DNA from: Streptomyces sp. S.PNR 29
Lineage (GTDB): Bacteria; Actinomycetota; Actinomycetes; Streptomycetales; Streptomycetaceae
Direction of reading: 5' to 3'
NCBI RefSeq assembly: GCF_030386795.1
Contig: NZ_JANUQM010000007.1
Span: forward strand, 186,001-250,000
DNA length: 64,000 nucleotides
Part shown: piece by piece, positions 1 through 8,673 of the stretch
Layout: each line of letters opens with the position of its first letter
Numbering within the stretch: position 1 is the stretch's first letter
Made by a program: the position numbers and the translations under genes
Notes under the pieces: generated by a model
The model's database searches: none
Told to the model about the DNA's origin: nothing
The model's input: only the letters and a program-made list of their open reading frames with translations

Positions 1-791
1 TTCAGGTACGTCTCCGGGTCGGGGCTCTGCTGCGCGGCCAGGGCGCACAGTCTGAGGCCGGCGGCCCAGCCCCGGGTGCGCTCCACGAGCGCGTGCACGG
101 CGTGCGACGGGGGGCTCAGTCCGTGTCGCTCCAGCAGCACGGCGGCCTCCTCGGCGGTGAAGGCGAGTTCCGCGTTCCTGATCTCGGTCATGTCGCCGGC
201 CGCCCGGTGCCGGTGCAGCGGCAGCAGGGGTTCGGTGCGGGAGACGAGGATCAGACGTATGCCCTGCGCCGCGTGGTGCAGGAGGAACTCCAACTGCTCG
301 GAGATCTCCGGAGCTCTCACGCGGTCGTACTCGTCGATCACCACGATCACGGGTGGGTCCAGCGCACTCAGCTCGGTGGCGAGCCGGGTCAGCAGCGTGT
401 GGTCCACGCGGCCGGCGTCCGCGGGAGAGCCGACGCCGGCGGACAGCGGTACTCCGGAGGCGCGCAGGGACTGGAGCAGATACGCCCAGAACGTCCCGGG
501 GCCCTGGTCCGCCGCGTCGGTGGTGAGCCAGGCGACGGGCCGGTCCAGCCCCGCGGCCCAGTCGGCCACCAGCACGGTCTTGCCCGCCCCCGCGGCTCCG
601 TTGACCATGGTCAGCGGAGTCAGCAGGGCGTGATCCAGGTGCCGGCCCAGCCGCTCCCTGCGCAGAAACACCGTGGGACGTGCCGGTACGGCGAACCGGG
701 TGCGCAGAAACGGGTCCCCGTGCGGATCGGCCCGCTGCGCGGCCGGTTCCGGTTCGTTCTCCTCCAAGCCAGCCAAGGCGCTCACCACCAC
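1..791 (-). CDS. LuxR/MalT (LAL)-family ATPase regulator, N-terminal part only
   Basis: The gene runs off the left edge, so only about 263 N-terminal residues are visible. A P-loop GAAGAGKT lies at about residues 65-72 and a Walker B segment (VIVVIDEYD) at about 148-156. The spacing and the following stretch resemble the signalling ATPase domain of large MalT-like LuxR regulators, whose DNA-binding helix-turn-helix lies at the C-terminus, here off the window. The start is uncertain: three GTG codons in a row (791, 788, 785) follow a weak GAAG. It is divergent from fadA with about 270 bp between. The target is unknown; its position suggests, but does not show, a link to fadAB. Confidence 0.75.
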   Translation of the reverse strand, partial: MVVSALAGLEENEPEPAAQRADPHGDPFLRTRFAVPARPTVFLRRERLGRHLDHALLTPLTMVNGAAGAGKTVLVADWAAGLDRPVAWLTTDAADQGPGTFWAYLLQSLRASGVPLSAGVGSPADAGRVDHTLLTRLATELSALDPPVIVVIDEYDRVRAPEISEQLEFLLHHAAQGIRLILVSRTEPLLPLHRHRAAGDMTEIRNAELAFTAEEAAVLLERHGLSPPSHAVHALVERTRGWAAGLRLCALAAQQSPDPETYL

Positions 792-975
792 TGTTCTTCA
801 GATCACGGGAGCGCCCCCTCCTCAGCATCCCAGCGTTTTCCCGCGTCCGCGCGCCGGCGCAGGTCCAGTGGCTCTGCACAGGTCCCTTGCCCCGCCCGAG
901 TGGGGGGTAGGAGGCGGGCGCCGGGACACTCGCAGGGGTGTGACCTTCACCGCTCGCGCCCCCGGGACTGGGCAG

Positions 976-994
976 CTACGTTACTCATAAGTAG
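976..994. promoter_or_regulatory. Imperfect palindrome upstream of fadAB
   Basis: CTACG-TTACTCATAA-GTAG forms an imperfect inverted repeat (CTAC/GTAG outer arms, TTA/TAA inner arms) about 70 bp before the fadA start. The surrounding 30 bp are unusually AT-rich for this chromosome, as expected for a promoter with an operator. The factor is unknown; a TetR- or GntR-type fatty-acid regulator is a reasonable guess only. I see nothing else in the 792-1060 intergenic stretch. Confidence 0.35.
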
Positions 995-1060
995 CATGGT
1001 GATAAGCGCGCGCTCAGCGCACCGCAGCAGTGCCATCCCGCACCCTGGAGGAGAGCCATC

Positions 1061-2275
1061 GTGCCTCGTACCGTCAGGGACGTCGTCTTCGTCGACGGCG
1101 TCCGCACCCCGTTCGGCAAGGCGGGCCCGAAGGGCATCTACCACGAGACCCGTGCCGACGACCTCGTCGTGAAGGCGATCCGGGAGCTGCTGCGCCGCAA
1201 CCCCGGTCTCGACCCGAAGACGATCGACGAGGTCGCCATCGCCGCGACGACGCAGATCGGCGACCAGGGCCTGACGATCGGCCGTACGGCCGGCATCCTC
1301 GCCGGTCTGCCGCAGTCCGTGCCCGGCTACTCGATCGACCGTATGTGCGCGGGCGCCCTGACCGCCGTCACCACGGTGTCCGGCTCCATCGCCTTCGGCG
1401 CGTACGACGTCGCCATCGCGGGCGGTGTCGAGCACATGGGCCGGCACCCGATGGGCGAGGGCGTCGACCCGAACCCGCGGTTCGTCAGCGAGAAGCTGGT
1501 CGACGAGTCCGCCCTGTTCATGGGCATGACCGCCGAGAACCTGCACGACCGCTACCCGCACATCACCAAGCTGCGCGCCGACGAGTACGCCGTGCGCTCC
1601 CAGGAGAAGGCCGCCAAGGCGTACGCCAACGGCAAGATCCAGGCCGACCTGGTGCCGATCTCCGTACGCCGTACGAACCCCGAGGGCGGCGAGACGGGCT
1701 GGGGCCTGGTCACCGCCGACGAGCCGATGCGCCCGGGCACGACCCTGGAGAACCTGGCGGGCCTGAAGACGCCGTTCCGCGTCCACGGCCGAGTAACCGC
1801 CGGTAACGCGGCCGGTCTGAACGACGGCGCCACCGCCTCGGTCATCGCCTCCGAGGAGTTCGCCCGCGAGAACGACCTGCCGGTCAAGATGCGCCTGGTC
1901 TCCTACGCCTTCGCGGGCGTCGAGCCCGAGGTCATGGGCTACGGCCCGATCCCGGCGACGGAGAAGGCCCTCGCCAAGGCGGGGCTGTCCATCTCCGACA
2001 TCGGTCTGTTCGAGATCAACGAGGCCTTCGCCGTCCAGGTCCTGGCCTTCCTCGACCACTACGGCATCGCCGACGACGACGAGCGCGTCAACCAGTACGG
2101 CGGCGCCATCGCCTTCGGGCACCCGCTGGCCTCCTCCGGCGTCCGGCTGATGACGCAGCTGGCCCGCCAGTTCGAGGAGCAGCCTCAGGTCCGCTACGGC
2201 CTGACCACCATGTGCGTCGGCTTCGGCATGGGCGCGACGGTCATCTGGGAGAACCCGAACTGGGAGGGCAAGTGA
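1061..2275 (+). CDS. fadA: Acetyl-CoA C-acyltransferase (3-ketoacyl-CoA thiolase), FadA
   Basis: Thiolase of 404 residues, the usual length for the family. It cleaves 3-ketoacyl-CoA with CoA, the last step of fatty acid beta-oxidation. The nucleophilic cysteine sits in DRMCAGALTAV (C96), the catalytic histidine in GGAIAFGHPLASSG and the second cysteine in TTMCVGFGMGATV near the C-terminus. The GTG start at 1061 has a GGAGGAG ribosome site 8 bp upstream. Its stop overlaps the fadB start (GTGA, 2272-2275), so the two subunits of the beta-oxidation complex are translationally coupled. Confidence 0.95.
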   Translation: MPRTVRDVVFVDGVRTPFGKAGPKGIYHETRADDLVVKAIRELLRRNPGLDPKTIDEVAIAATTQIGDQGLTIGRTAGILAGLPQSVPGYSIDRMCAGALTAVTTVSGSIAFGAYDVAIAGGVEHMGRHPMGEGVDPNPRFVSEKLVDESALFMGMTAENLHDRYPHITKLRADEYAVRSQEKAAKAYANGKIQADLVPISVRRTNPEGGETGWGLVTADEPMRPGTTLENLAGLKTPFRVHGRVTAGNAAGLNDGATASVIASEEFARENDLPVKMRLVSYAFAGVEPEVMGYGPIPATEKALAKAGLSISDIGLFEINEAFAVQVLAFLDHYGIADDDERVNQYGGAIAFGHPLASSGVRLMTQLARQFEEQPQVRYGLTTMCVGFGMGATVIWENPNWEGK

Positions 2276-4401
2276 GCACCACCGCCGAACTGCTGAAGGG
2301 TGCGGCCGAGCTGTTCCCGGACGAGGTCGTCACGCAGGCGCACGTACGCCACTTCGACCTGCCGCTGGGTGCGGGCCGCTTCGCCCTGATCACCCTGGAC
2401 AACGGCCACGACCACACCAAGCCGACCACCTTCGGCCCCGCCTCGCTGGCGAACCTGAACACGGCCCTCGACCAGGTCGAGAAGGAGGCCGCGGACGGCG
2501 AGATCGTCGGCGTCGGCATCACCGGCAAGCCGTTCATCTTCGCGGTCGGCGCCGACCTCAAGGGCGTGGAGATCCTCAAGGAGTACGAGCACGCGCTCGC
2601 CATCGGCAAGGGCGGCCACGAGGTCTTCAAGCGGCTCTCCAAGCTGGCCGTGCCGACCTTCGCGTACTACAACGGCGCCGCGATGGGCGGTGGCGTCGAG
2701 GTCGGCCTGCACTGCACCTACCGCACGGTGTCCGCGGCCCTCCCGGCGTTCTCCCTCCCCGAGGTGTTCCTGGGCCTGGTCCCGGGCTGGGGCGGCTGCA
2801 CGCTGCTGCCGAACCTGATCGGCGCCGACAAGGCCGTCTCGGTGATCATCGAGAACAGCCTCAACCAGAACAAGCAGCTCAAGGGCAAGCAGGTCTACGA
2901 GCTCGGGATCGCCGACGCGATCTTCGAGGGCGCCGACTTCCTGGAGCAGTCGCTGATCTGGACGGCCTCCGTCCTCAAGGGCGAGATCGTCGTCGACCGC
3001 CCGGTGATCGACCGCGGCGAGGCCTGGGACCAGGCCGTCGCCAAGGGCCGCTTCATCGCCGACGGCAAGGTGCACGGCGCGGCCCCGGCCGCCTACCGCG
3101 CCCTGGACATCATCGCCGCCGCCAAGAACGGCGACCTCCAGCAGGGCTACGACGCCGAGGACAAGGCCCTCGCCGACCTGATCATGGGTGGCGAGCTGCG
3201 CGCCGGCATCTACGCCTTCAACCTGGTGCAGAAGCGCGGCAAGCGCCCGGCGGGCGCCCCCGACAAGAACCTGGCCCGCCCGGTCACCAAGGTGGGTGTC
3301 GTCGGCGCCGGCCTGATGGCCAGCCAGCTCGCGCTGCTGTTCCTGCGCCGCCTGGAGGTGCCGGTCGTGCTGACCGACATCGACCAGGAGCGCGTCGACA
3401 AGGGTGTGGGTTACGTCCACGCCGAGATCGACAAGCTGCTCGGCAAGGGCCGGATCAACCAGGACAAGGCCAACCGCCTCAAGGCGCTGGTGACCGGTGT
3501 CCTGGACAAGGCCGAGGGCTTCGCGGACGCGGACTTCGTCATCGAGGCCGTGTTCGAGGAGATGGGCGTCAAGCAGAAGGTGTTCGCGGAGGTCGAGGCG
3601 GTCGCCCCGGCGCACGCGATCTTCGCCACCAACACCTCGTCCCTGTCCGTGTCCGAGATGGCGTCGAAGCTGAAGCACCCCGAGCGGGTCGTCGGCTTCC
3701 ACTTCTTCAACCCGGTCGCCGTCCTGCCGCTGCTGGAGATCGTCCGCGGCGAGCAGACCGACGACGCCTCCCTGGCCACGGCGTTCGCCGTCGCCAAGAA
3801 GCTGAAGAAGACCGCGGTCCTCACCAAGGACGCCCCGGCGTTCGTCGTGAACCGCATCCTGACCCGCTTCATGGGCGAGATCCAGAACGTCATCGACGAG
3901 GGCACCCCGGTCGAGGTGGCGGAGAAGGCGGTGGAGCCCCTGGGCCTGCCGATGTCTCCGCTCGTCCTGCTGGAACTGGTGGGCCCGGCGATCGGCCTGC
4001 ACGTCTCCGAGACGCTCAACAAGGCGTTCCCGGACCGCTTCAAGGTCTCCCCGAACCTCAAGGCGGTCGTGGAGGCGGGCAAGCGCGGCTTCTACGTCTA
4101 CGACAGCGGCAAGCCGGAGCTGGACCCCGAGGTCGCCGCGCTGCTGAAGCAGGGCGACACCGTCCTGACCGAGGAGCAGGTGCGCGAGCGCGTCCTGGAC
4201 GCGGTGGCGCAGGAGATCGGGCTCATGCTCGACGAGGGTGTCGTCGCCGAGGCCCAGGACATCGACCTGTGCCTGATCACCGGCGCCGGCTGGCCCTTCC
4301 ACCTGGGCGGCATCACGCCGTACCTGGACCGTGAGGGCGTCTCCGAGCGCGTGAACGGGAAGCGGTTCCTGGAGCCGGGCGTGGCGTCGGTCCCGGCGTA
4401 A
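2272..4401 (+). CDS. fadB: Multifunctional enoyl-CoA hydratase / 3-hydroxyacyl-CoA dehydrogenase, FadB
   Basis: Protein of 709 residues with two fused activities of beta-oxidation. The N-terminal crotonase part (about 1-310) shows AVGADLKG, AMGGGVEVG and GLVPGWGG. The dehydrogenase part begins with the NAD-binding motif VGVVGAGLMA at about residue 341 and continues with HFFNPV (about 476) and two C-terminal dehydrogenase domains. The start is GTG at 2272, not the ATG 60 bp upstream inside fadA: it has GGGAGGG 3-10 bp before it and gives the coupled GTGA overlap. A perfect hairpin follows the stop codon, so the fadAB operon ends here. Confidence 0.95.
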   Translation: MSTTAELLKGAAELFPDEVVTQAHVRHFDLPLGAGRFALITLDNGHDHTKPTTFGPASLANLNTALDQVEKEAADGEIVGVGITGKPFIFAVGADLKGVEILKEYEHALAIGKGGHEVFKRLSKLAVPTFAYYNGAAMGGGVEVGLHCTYRTVSAALPAFSLPEVFLGLVPGWGGCTLLPNLIGADKAVSVIIENSLNQNKQLKGKQVYELGIADAIFEGADFLEQSLIWTASVLKGEIVVDRPVIDRGEAWDQAVAKGRFIADGKVHGAAPAAYRALDIIAAAKNGDLQQGYDAEDKALADLIMGGELRAGIYAFNLVQKRGKRPAGAPDKNLARPVTKVGVVGAGLMASQLALLFLRRLEVPVVLTDIDQERVDKGVGYVHAEIDKLLGKGRINQDKANRLKALVTGVLDKAEGFADADFVIEAVFEEMGVKQKVFAEVEAVAPAHAIFATNTSSLSVSEMASKLKHPERVVGFHFFNPVAVLPLLEIVRGEQTDDASLATAFAVAKKLKKTAVLTKDAPAFVVNRILTRFMGEIQNVIDEGTPVEVAEKAVEPLGLPMSPLVLLELVGPAIGLHVSETLNKAFPDRFKVSPNLKAVVEAGKRGFYVYDSGKPELDPEVAALLKQGDTVLTEEQVRERVLDAVAQEIGLMLDEGVVAEAQDIDLCLITGAGWPFHLGGITPYLDREGVSERVNGKRFLEPGVASVPA

Positions 4402-4417
4402 CGGCCGTACGTGGCTG

Positions 4418-4453
4418 AAGAGGGCCTCCGCCGCTCGGCGGAGGCCCTCTTTT
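4418..4453 (+). terminator. Intrinsic terminator after fadB
   Basis: Perfect 15-bp stem (AAGAGGGCCTCCGCC, 4418-4432, with its complement at 4437-4451), tetraloop GCTC and a short T run. It lies 17 bp after the fadB stop and could also stop transcripts coming from the opposite, convergent ABC operon. Confidence 0.9.
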
Positions 4454-4614
4454 CATGCGCCCGCGTCGGCCCTGACATCGGCGATCCGCGTCACGCCCTG
4501 GACGACGAACGCGGGAGCCTTGGTGCGCGGCACCACGGGGAGCCGGCCGCGTACGGTGACGCCGCGGTCGAACCGACGGCGACGACCCGGCGAAGGCGGC
4601 CGTCGGGTCGCTCG
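4453..4614 (-). pseudogene. Coding-like tail after the ABC permease, unidentified
   Basis: Directly after the permease stop, the same minus-strand frame stays open for 54 codons to a TGA at 4453-4455. The last 35 codons have a very GC-rich third position (about 31 of 35) and give a plausible protein end (FDRGVTVRGRLPVVPRTKAP, then AFVVQGVTRIADVRADAGA). There is no obvious start codon with a ribosome site. It could be the 3' end of a former gene cut by the arrival of the GntR-ABC operon, or an old extension of the permease. I do not recognise the family. Confidence 0.3.
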
Positions 4615-5622
4615 TCAGGTCAGACGGCGGCGGATCCACCAGGCGCAGAACCCGGTCAGGACCAGGGCGAGCCCGAGGTAGAGCCCGGTCTCGGCCCATT
4701 GAAGGGCCCAGAAGTTGCTGGCGGGCTGGTACGTCACCTGCTGCCGGTAGCCCTGGGCGCCGAGGTCGGCGATGCAGCGGTCGACGTGCTGAAGGCTGGG
4801 TATGTCCGACCCGCCGTACAGGCAGTCGGCGAAGGACGACGGTGGGGAGGACGGCTGACCGGCGGCGTTCAGTGTCTGCTGGGAGGTGAGCCAGGCACCG
4901 GGCAGATCGGGGTGTACGACGATCTCCTTGGCGCTCTCGTCCTGGATGCTGATGGGGATGCCGGTTCTGATCGGCACGGTGGTCCGGTCCGGCGTGACCA
5001 GATGAGGCCGGACCCACATCGGCACAGCGATCTGGACGGCGGCGTAGAGGACAGGCGTGGCTGCCATCGCGGGCAGGGTGCGACGGATGACGAGGCCGAG
5101 GGCGACGCCCAGGACGAAGGCGAAGGCGGCGTGGGCGACGGGGACGACACCTCGTGCGGCGAAGGCCATGGGGTCGAGCCGCGAGAAGTACGTGTCCGTG
5201 GCGCCACCGTCGTTGACGGCCCGGTCGATGGGGCTGCTCCACCAGCTCACCACGAGTGCGGCCAGTCCGGCGGCGGTCATGGCGGCCGCCGCGCCGAAGC
5301 CCAGCTTGGTCGCCAGCCAGCGGGTGCGGGTGACGCCCTGGTTCCACGCCAGGTGGTGGGTGCCGGTCTCCAGCTCACGGGCGATCAGCGGCGCGCCCCA
5401 GAACATTCCGATGGCCGCCGGCACGGCGAGCACAACCATCAGTCCGGCGTAGTAGAGGGTCTGGTCCGCACTGGGAATCCGGTCCACCAGGGTGCTGCCG
5501 GCTGCTTTGTAGAGGTCGGCCAGCTGCGGGCCGGTGACCGCGAGGGTGGCGGCGAGGGCGGCCAGTGCGGCGAACACCACGGCGGCCTGGGTGCGGAACT
5601 GGCGCCAGGTCAGCCAGATCAT
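4615..5622 (-). CDS. ABC transporter permease (ABC-2-like), YtrA-type operon
   Basis: Membrane protein of 335 residues. It opens with MIWLTWRQFRTQ, typical of bacitracin- or acetoin-type ABC-2 permeases, and has about six hydrophobic segments: about 15-35, 60-80, 112-130, a central pair, and one just before the C-terminal RRRLT. A large extracytoplasmic loop between about residues 200 and 300 precedes the last helix. It overlaps the ATPase gene upstream by ATGA (5619-5622), so both are made together with the GntR repressor. The substrate is unknown; cell-wall-active peptides or small metabolites are usual for this operon type. Confidence 0.8.
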   Translation of the reverse strand: MIWLTWRQFRTQAAVVFAALAALAATLAVTGPQLADLYKAAGSTLVDRIPSADQTLYYAGLMVVLAVPAAIGMFWGAPLIARELETGTHHLAWNQGVTRTRWLATKLGFGAAAAMTAAGLAALVVSWWSSPIDRAVNDGGATDTYFSRLDPMAFAARGVVPVAHAAFAFVLGVALGLVIRRTLPAMAATPVLYAAVQIAVPMWVRPHLVTPDRTTVPIRTGIPISIQDESAKEIVVHPDLPGAWLTSQQTLNAAGQPSSPPSSFADCLYGGSDIPSLQHVDRCIADLGAQGYRQQVTYQPASNFWALQWAETGLYLGLALVLTGFCAWWIRRRLT

Positions 5623-6515
5623 CGGAGTACCTCCAGCGCGGGCCGGGTGTCACGGACCGCATCGCCGGGCCGGGTCATGTAAGCCAGGACGATGTCTTCC
5701 AGAGCGAGCGGGCTGACGCTCCAGGAGGGATCGTTGACCGGAGCCTCGGTACGCACCAGGAGGGTGGTCTGCCGGTCGGTGTGGCTGGCGGTGATGACGT
5801 GCCAGTCCGCCGGGAGGGTGGCCGGGTCGCGGCGGGGGCCGGTGAGGCGGTGATGGGTGGCCTGCAGCTCGTCGATGTCACCGGCTATCTGCACGCGGGA
5901 GTCGACCAGGACGATGACGTAGTCGCAGGTCCGCTCCACGTCGGAGACCAGGTGGGAGGAGAGCACGACGCTCAGCTCGTGCTCGGCGACGGCCTCCATC
6001 AGGTCCTGCATGAACTCCCTGCGGGCGAGCGGGTCGAGGGCGGCGACCGGTTCGTCGAGGATGAGCAGTTCGGGCCGCTTGGCCAGCCCCAGGGTGAGGG
6101 CGAGCTGGGCGCGCTGGCCGCCGGACAGCCGCCCGGCGCGCTGCTTGAGGTCGAGGCCGAGCCGCCGGATCCGCTGGGCGGCCAGGGCGTCGTCCCAACC
6201 GGGGTTGAGCCGGGCGCCCAGCCGCAGGTGGTCGGCGACGCTCAATCCGGCGTAGGTCGGGGTGTCCTGTGCGACGAAACCCACTTTGGCCAGCTGCGCG
6301 GGGCCGTCGGCGGGGCGGCCGCCGCACACCTCGATCGTCCCGGACGTCGGCGTCAGCATGCCGGATGCCAGGTTCAGCAGGGTGGACTTCCCGGCGCCGT
6401 TGGGACCGACCAGGCCGACGACCCTCCCGGCGGGCACCTCCAGCGTGCAGTCCCGCAGCGCCCAACGCTGCTTGTACTTCTTGCCCAGTGTCCGGGCCTG
6501 TAAGACGGCGCTCAC
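5619..6515 (-). CDS. ABC transporter ATP-binding protein
   Basis: ATPase of 298 residues with Walker A GPNGAGKST (37-45), signature LSGGQRAQLAL and Walker B LLILDEP. Beyond residue 220 it has the C-terminal extension common in YtrB/BcrA-type exporters. It pairs with the ABC-2-like permease that follows and overlaps both neighbours by 4 bp (GTGA with the GntR gene, ATGA with the permease), so one transcript makes all three. Likely role: efflux or immunity against a cell-envelope stressor sensed by the GntR protein. Confidence 0.9.
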   Translation of the reverse strand: MSAVLQARTLGKKYKQRWALRDCTLEVPAGRVVGLVGPNGAGKSTLLNLASGMLTPTSGTIEVCGGRPADGPAQLAKVGFVAQDTPTYAGLSVADHLRLGARLNPGWDDALAAQRIRRLGLDLKQRAGRLSGGQRAQLALTLGLAKRPELLILDEPVAALDPLARREFMQDLMEAVAEHELSVVLSSHLVSDVERTCDYVIVLVDSRVQIAGDIDELQATHHRLTGPRRDPATLPADWHVITASHTDRQTTLLVRTEAPVNDPSWSVSPLALEDIVLAYMTRPGDAVRDTRPALEVLR

Positions 6516-6904
6516 GCTACGTCCTCTCCAGCGGTGGTCCGAAAGGTGGTCATGAACAGGGCCTCGATGCTCTCGTCGTCCAGGCCGGTGCGGCGTGCCT
6601 CGGCCAGCCAGCGCCGCAGATCCCCGCGGAGGCGGGCGTGCTCGGCGAGTGTGGCGTCGGCCAGCGTCCGCGTCACGAACGTTCCGACGCCCGGGCGGGC
6701 AGCCACCAGCCCCTCGTACTCGAGCTCTCGGTATGCCTTGAGCACGGTGTTCGGGTTGATGGCCAGCTGCCCCGCCACTTCCTTGACCGTCGGCAGCCGA
6801 TCGCCTTCGTTCAGCAGGCCCAGCCGGAGCGCATGGCGGACTTGCTGGACGAGCTGCTGGTACGGGGAGAGGCCGGACCGCTCGTTCAGGTGGAACTCAA
6901 TCAC
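6512..6904 (-). CDS. GntR-family (YtrA subfamily) transcriptional repressor
   Basis: A short GntR protein: an N-terminal winged helix (SPYQQLVQQVRHALRLGLL, LPTVKEVAGQLAINPNTVLKAYRELE) and only a short C-terminal tail, the YtrA layout. YtrA-type repressors usually control the ABC genes in their own operon. I prefer the GTG at 6904 (130 residues): GGAGG sits 5 bp before it. The ATG at 6916 would put that GGAGG inside the gene. A CTAG-N4-CTAG repeat immediately upstream is the likely autoregulatory operator. Confidence 0.85.
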   Translation of the reverse strand: MIEFHLNERSGLSPYQQLVQQVRHALRLGLLNEGDRLPTVKEVAGQLAINPNTVLKAYRELEYEGLVAARPGVGTFVTRTLADATLAEHARLRGDLRRWLAEARRTGLDDESIEALFMTTFRTTAGEDVA

Positions 6905-6920
6905 CAGTTCCTCCATTTAT

Positions 6921-6932
6921 CTAGTTGCCTAG
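6921..6932. promoter_or_regulatory. Candidate YtrA/GntR operator
   Basis: CTAG-TTGC-CTAG followed by TACTTTAG forms a compact inverted repeat in the only AT-rich stretch before the GntR-ABC operon. Similar CTAG/GTAC half-sites are usual for YtrA-type repressors. The remaining 6933-7093 stretch shows nothing I can name. Confidence 0.4.
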
Positions 6933-7093
6933 TACTTTAGCTTCCTGGTTCGACGATTGGTCAACCTCGGACGCACTCGACCTGCACGTCGATCAACTGA
7001 GGCAGCGGCGAGGAAGCAGAGGGGACCACGGCGAAAGGGGCAGATGGGACGCGCCGCAGCACACCCGCACGTCAGGACGCGCACGAACGCCCG

Positions 7094-8110
7094 TCAGACC
7101 TCCCGCCACGCCTCCAGAGCCAGCCCCGGCTCGTCCTTGCGGCGGGTGAGGAGAAGCTGCCCGGTCGACGGGGACAGGGTGGCCGCCACCACCCGGTCGT
7201 CCTCGTCCACCGCGACGGACACCTCGGCGTCCGCGGCCAGTCGGGGGCCCGACTCGGTCCACCAGGCGCCGGCCGACTCCTGTTCCGTGGGGTACGCGGC
7301 GAAGGCGACCCGGCCGCTCACCGAGCGCTGGGCGAGCAGCGTGCAGTCGTGGCCCCCGATGACGCAGCGGACGGCGGCGACCGGGCCGGGGCCGGCGGAG
7401 GCGAGGAGGGACACCGGCTTGTCGCCGGGGCGCCAGGCGCACAGGTCACCGGAGTCGTCGGTGAAGAACAGGGTGGTGTGCTCCGGTGAGGTGGCGAGTG
7501 CCCGGAGGGTGCCGGGCCGCACCGGCACGTCGCACCCCTCCTGCGGTACCGGCTGTGCGCCCGGCTCCTCCTGCCGCCAGTGCCGGACCCCGCCGGGGAC
7601 GGCCGCGTACAGCTCGACCCTGCCGGACTCCCCCGTCACGGCGGCCAACTCCCCCTGGACGTCCTGCCCCTTGAGGTCCCGCCAGGGGCCCCAGCCGCCC
7701 TTCTCCTTCTGGGCGAGCATGCTCACCCCGCCGCCACCGTTGCGGACGAAGAGGTGGGCGCGTCCCTGGGCGTCGACCGCCACGGCCGGCATCCCGGTGC
7801 GGTCGCCCTTCTTGTCCGGGTGGCCCACCGGGTTCCAGTCCAGGGGCGCGAGCCGGGGCCGGAAGTGCGTGGAGTGCACCAGGCCCGACTGGCCGGGCAC
7901 GGTGGGCCGCCAGGCGACCAGGTGGGCGTAGCCGTCGGCGCCCTGGCCGATGGCGAGTCCGGGGTGCAGTTTCTGGTCGCCGCCCACTCGGCGGGGCGCC
8001 TCCCAGGGCCCTCCGGGCGCGCGCTCGGCACGGCACAGGACGGCGTCGCCCGACGGCAGATAGACACTGAGGCGGCCGTCTCGGCCGCGGATGAGCCAGT
8101 CGCCGTTCAC
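7094..8110 (-). CDS. Hypothetical beta-propeller-like protein
   Basis: Protein of 338 residues without signal peptide, membrane segment or named motif. It contains repeating segments of about 45-50 residues built around phrases such as PAVAVDAQGRAHLFVRN, GELAAVTGESGRVELYAA and VSVAVDEDDRVVAAT, with regularly spaced aromatic residues. That pattern fits a five- to seven-bladed propeller (sialidase- or PLL-lectin-like fold), so sugar or protein binding is possible. It starts with GTG at 8110 and is divergent from the next small gene. No function can be assigned. Confidence 0.65.
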   Translation of the reverse strand: MNGDWLIRGRDGRLSVYLPSGDAVLCRAERAPGGPWEAPRRVGGDQKLHPGLAIGQGADGYAHLVAWRPTVPGQSGLVHSTHFRPRLAPLDWNPVGHPDKKGDRTGMPAVAVDAQGRAHLFVRNGGGGVSMLAQKEKGGWGPWRDLKGQDVQGELAAVTGESGRVELYAAVPGGVRHWRQEEPGAQPVPQEGCDVPVRPGTLRALATSPEHTTLFFTDDSGDLCAWRPGDKPVSLLASAGPGPVAAVRCVIGGHDCTLLAQRSVSGRVAFAAYPTEQESAGAWWTESGPRLAADAEVSVAVDEDDRVVAATLSPSTGQLLLTRRKDEPGLALEAWREV

Positions 8111-8190
8111 CGGTTCACTCTAAGCGGGGATGCCGCACCGTCTCCCGGCGGGTACGGCCGGGCGGGGGACGGTCGTGCGACCCTGGCCGT

Positions 8191-8613
8191 ATGGACGGCC
8201 TCATGGACGACAACCCCCTGCTCGTGATCGTCGACGCCGCGAACGTCATCGGGTCGGTGCCCGACGGCTGGTGGCGGGACCGGCGCGGGGCGGCGGAACG
8301 GCTCCGGGACCGGCTGGCGGCGGACGGGCTGCCGGGGCACGACGGTCCGGCGGAGATCGTCCTCGTGGTCGAGGGCGCGGCCCGCGGCGTGGACTCCGCG
8401 CCGGGCGTGCGGGTGGAGTCCGCGCCCGGCAGCGGGGACGACCGTATCGTCGAACTGGTCGAGGCGGCAGGCGACCGCGCCTGCCTGGTCGCCACGGCGG
8501 ACCGCGAGCTGCGGCGCCGGGTGACGGAGCTGGGCGCGCGGGTCACGGGGCCGCGAAGCGTGCGGGACGGGACCGCCCCGGCCCGCACGACACCGCCCGA
8601 CCACGACGCGTGA
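8191..8613 (+). CDS. Small PIN/NYN-like domain protein, putative ribonuclease
   Basis: Protein of 140 residues. It opens with LLVIVDAANVIG, the acidic first strand of NYN/PIN-type nucleases, followed by a middle GDDRIVELVEAA and CLVATADRELRRRV, a typical second acidic site. The overall order matches small actinobacterial NYN/YacP-like proteins that act on RNA. A start at the second ATG (8203) is also possible. The C-terminal 20 residues are low-complexity. No operon partner is visible. Confidence 0.6.
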   Translation: MDGLMDDNPLLVIVDAANVIGSVPDGWWRDRRGAAERLRDRLAADGLPGHDGPAEIVLVVEGAARGVDSAPGVRVESAPGSGDDRIVELVEAAGDRACLVATADRELRRRVTELGARVTGPRSVRDGTAPARTTPPDHDA

Positions 8614-8673
8614 ACTCAGCGCGGCGTCGGTTCCGCTGAACGGTCCGCCGCGTCATGACGAGGCGTCACCGCC

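Noticed and set aside
2194..4302. Open minus-strand frame of 702 codons
   Set aside because: Antisense to fadB with the same low-complexity character and no ribosome site.
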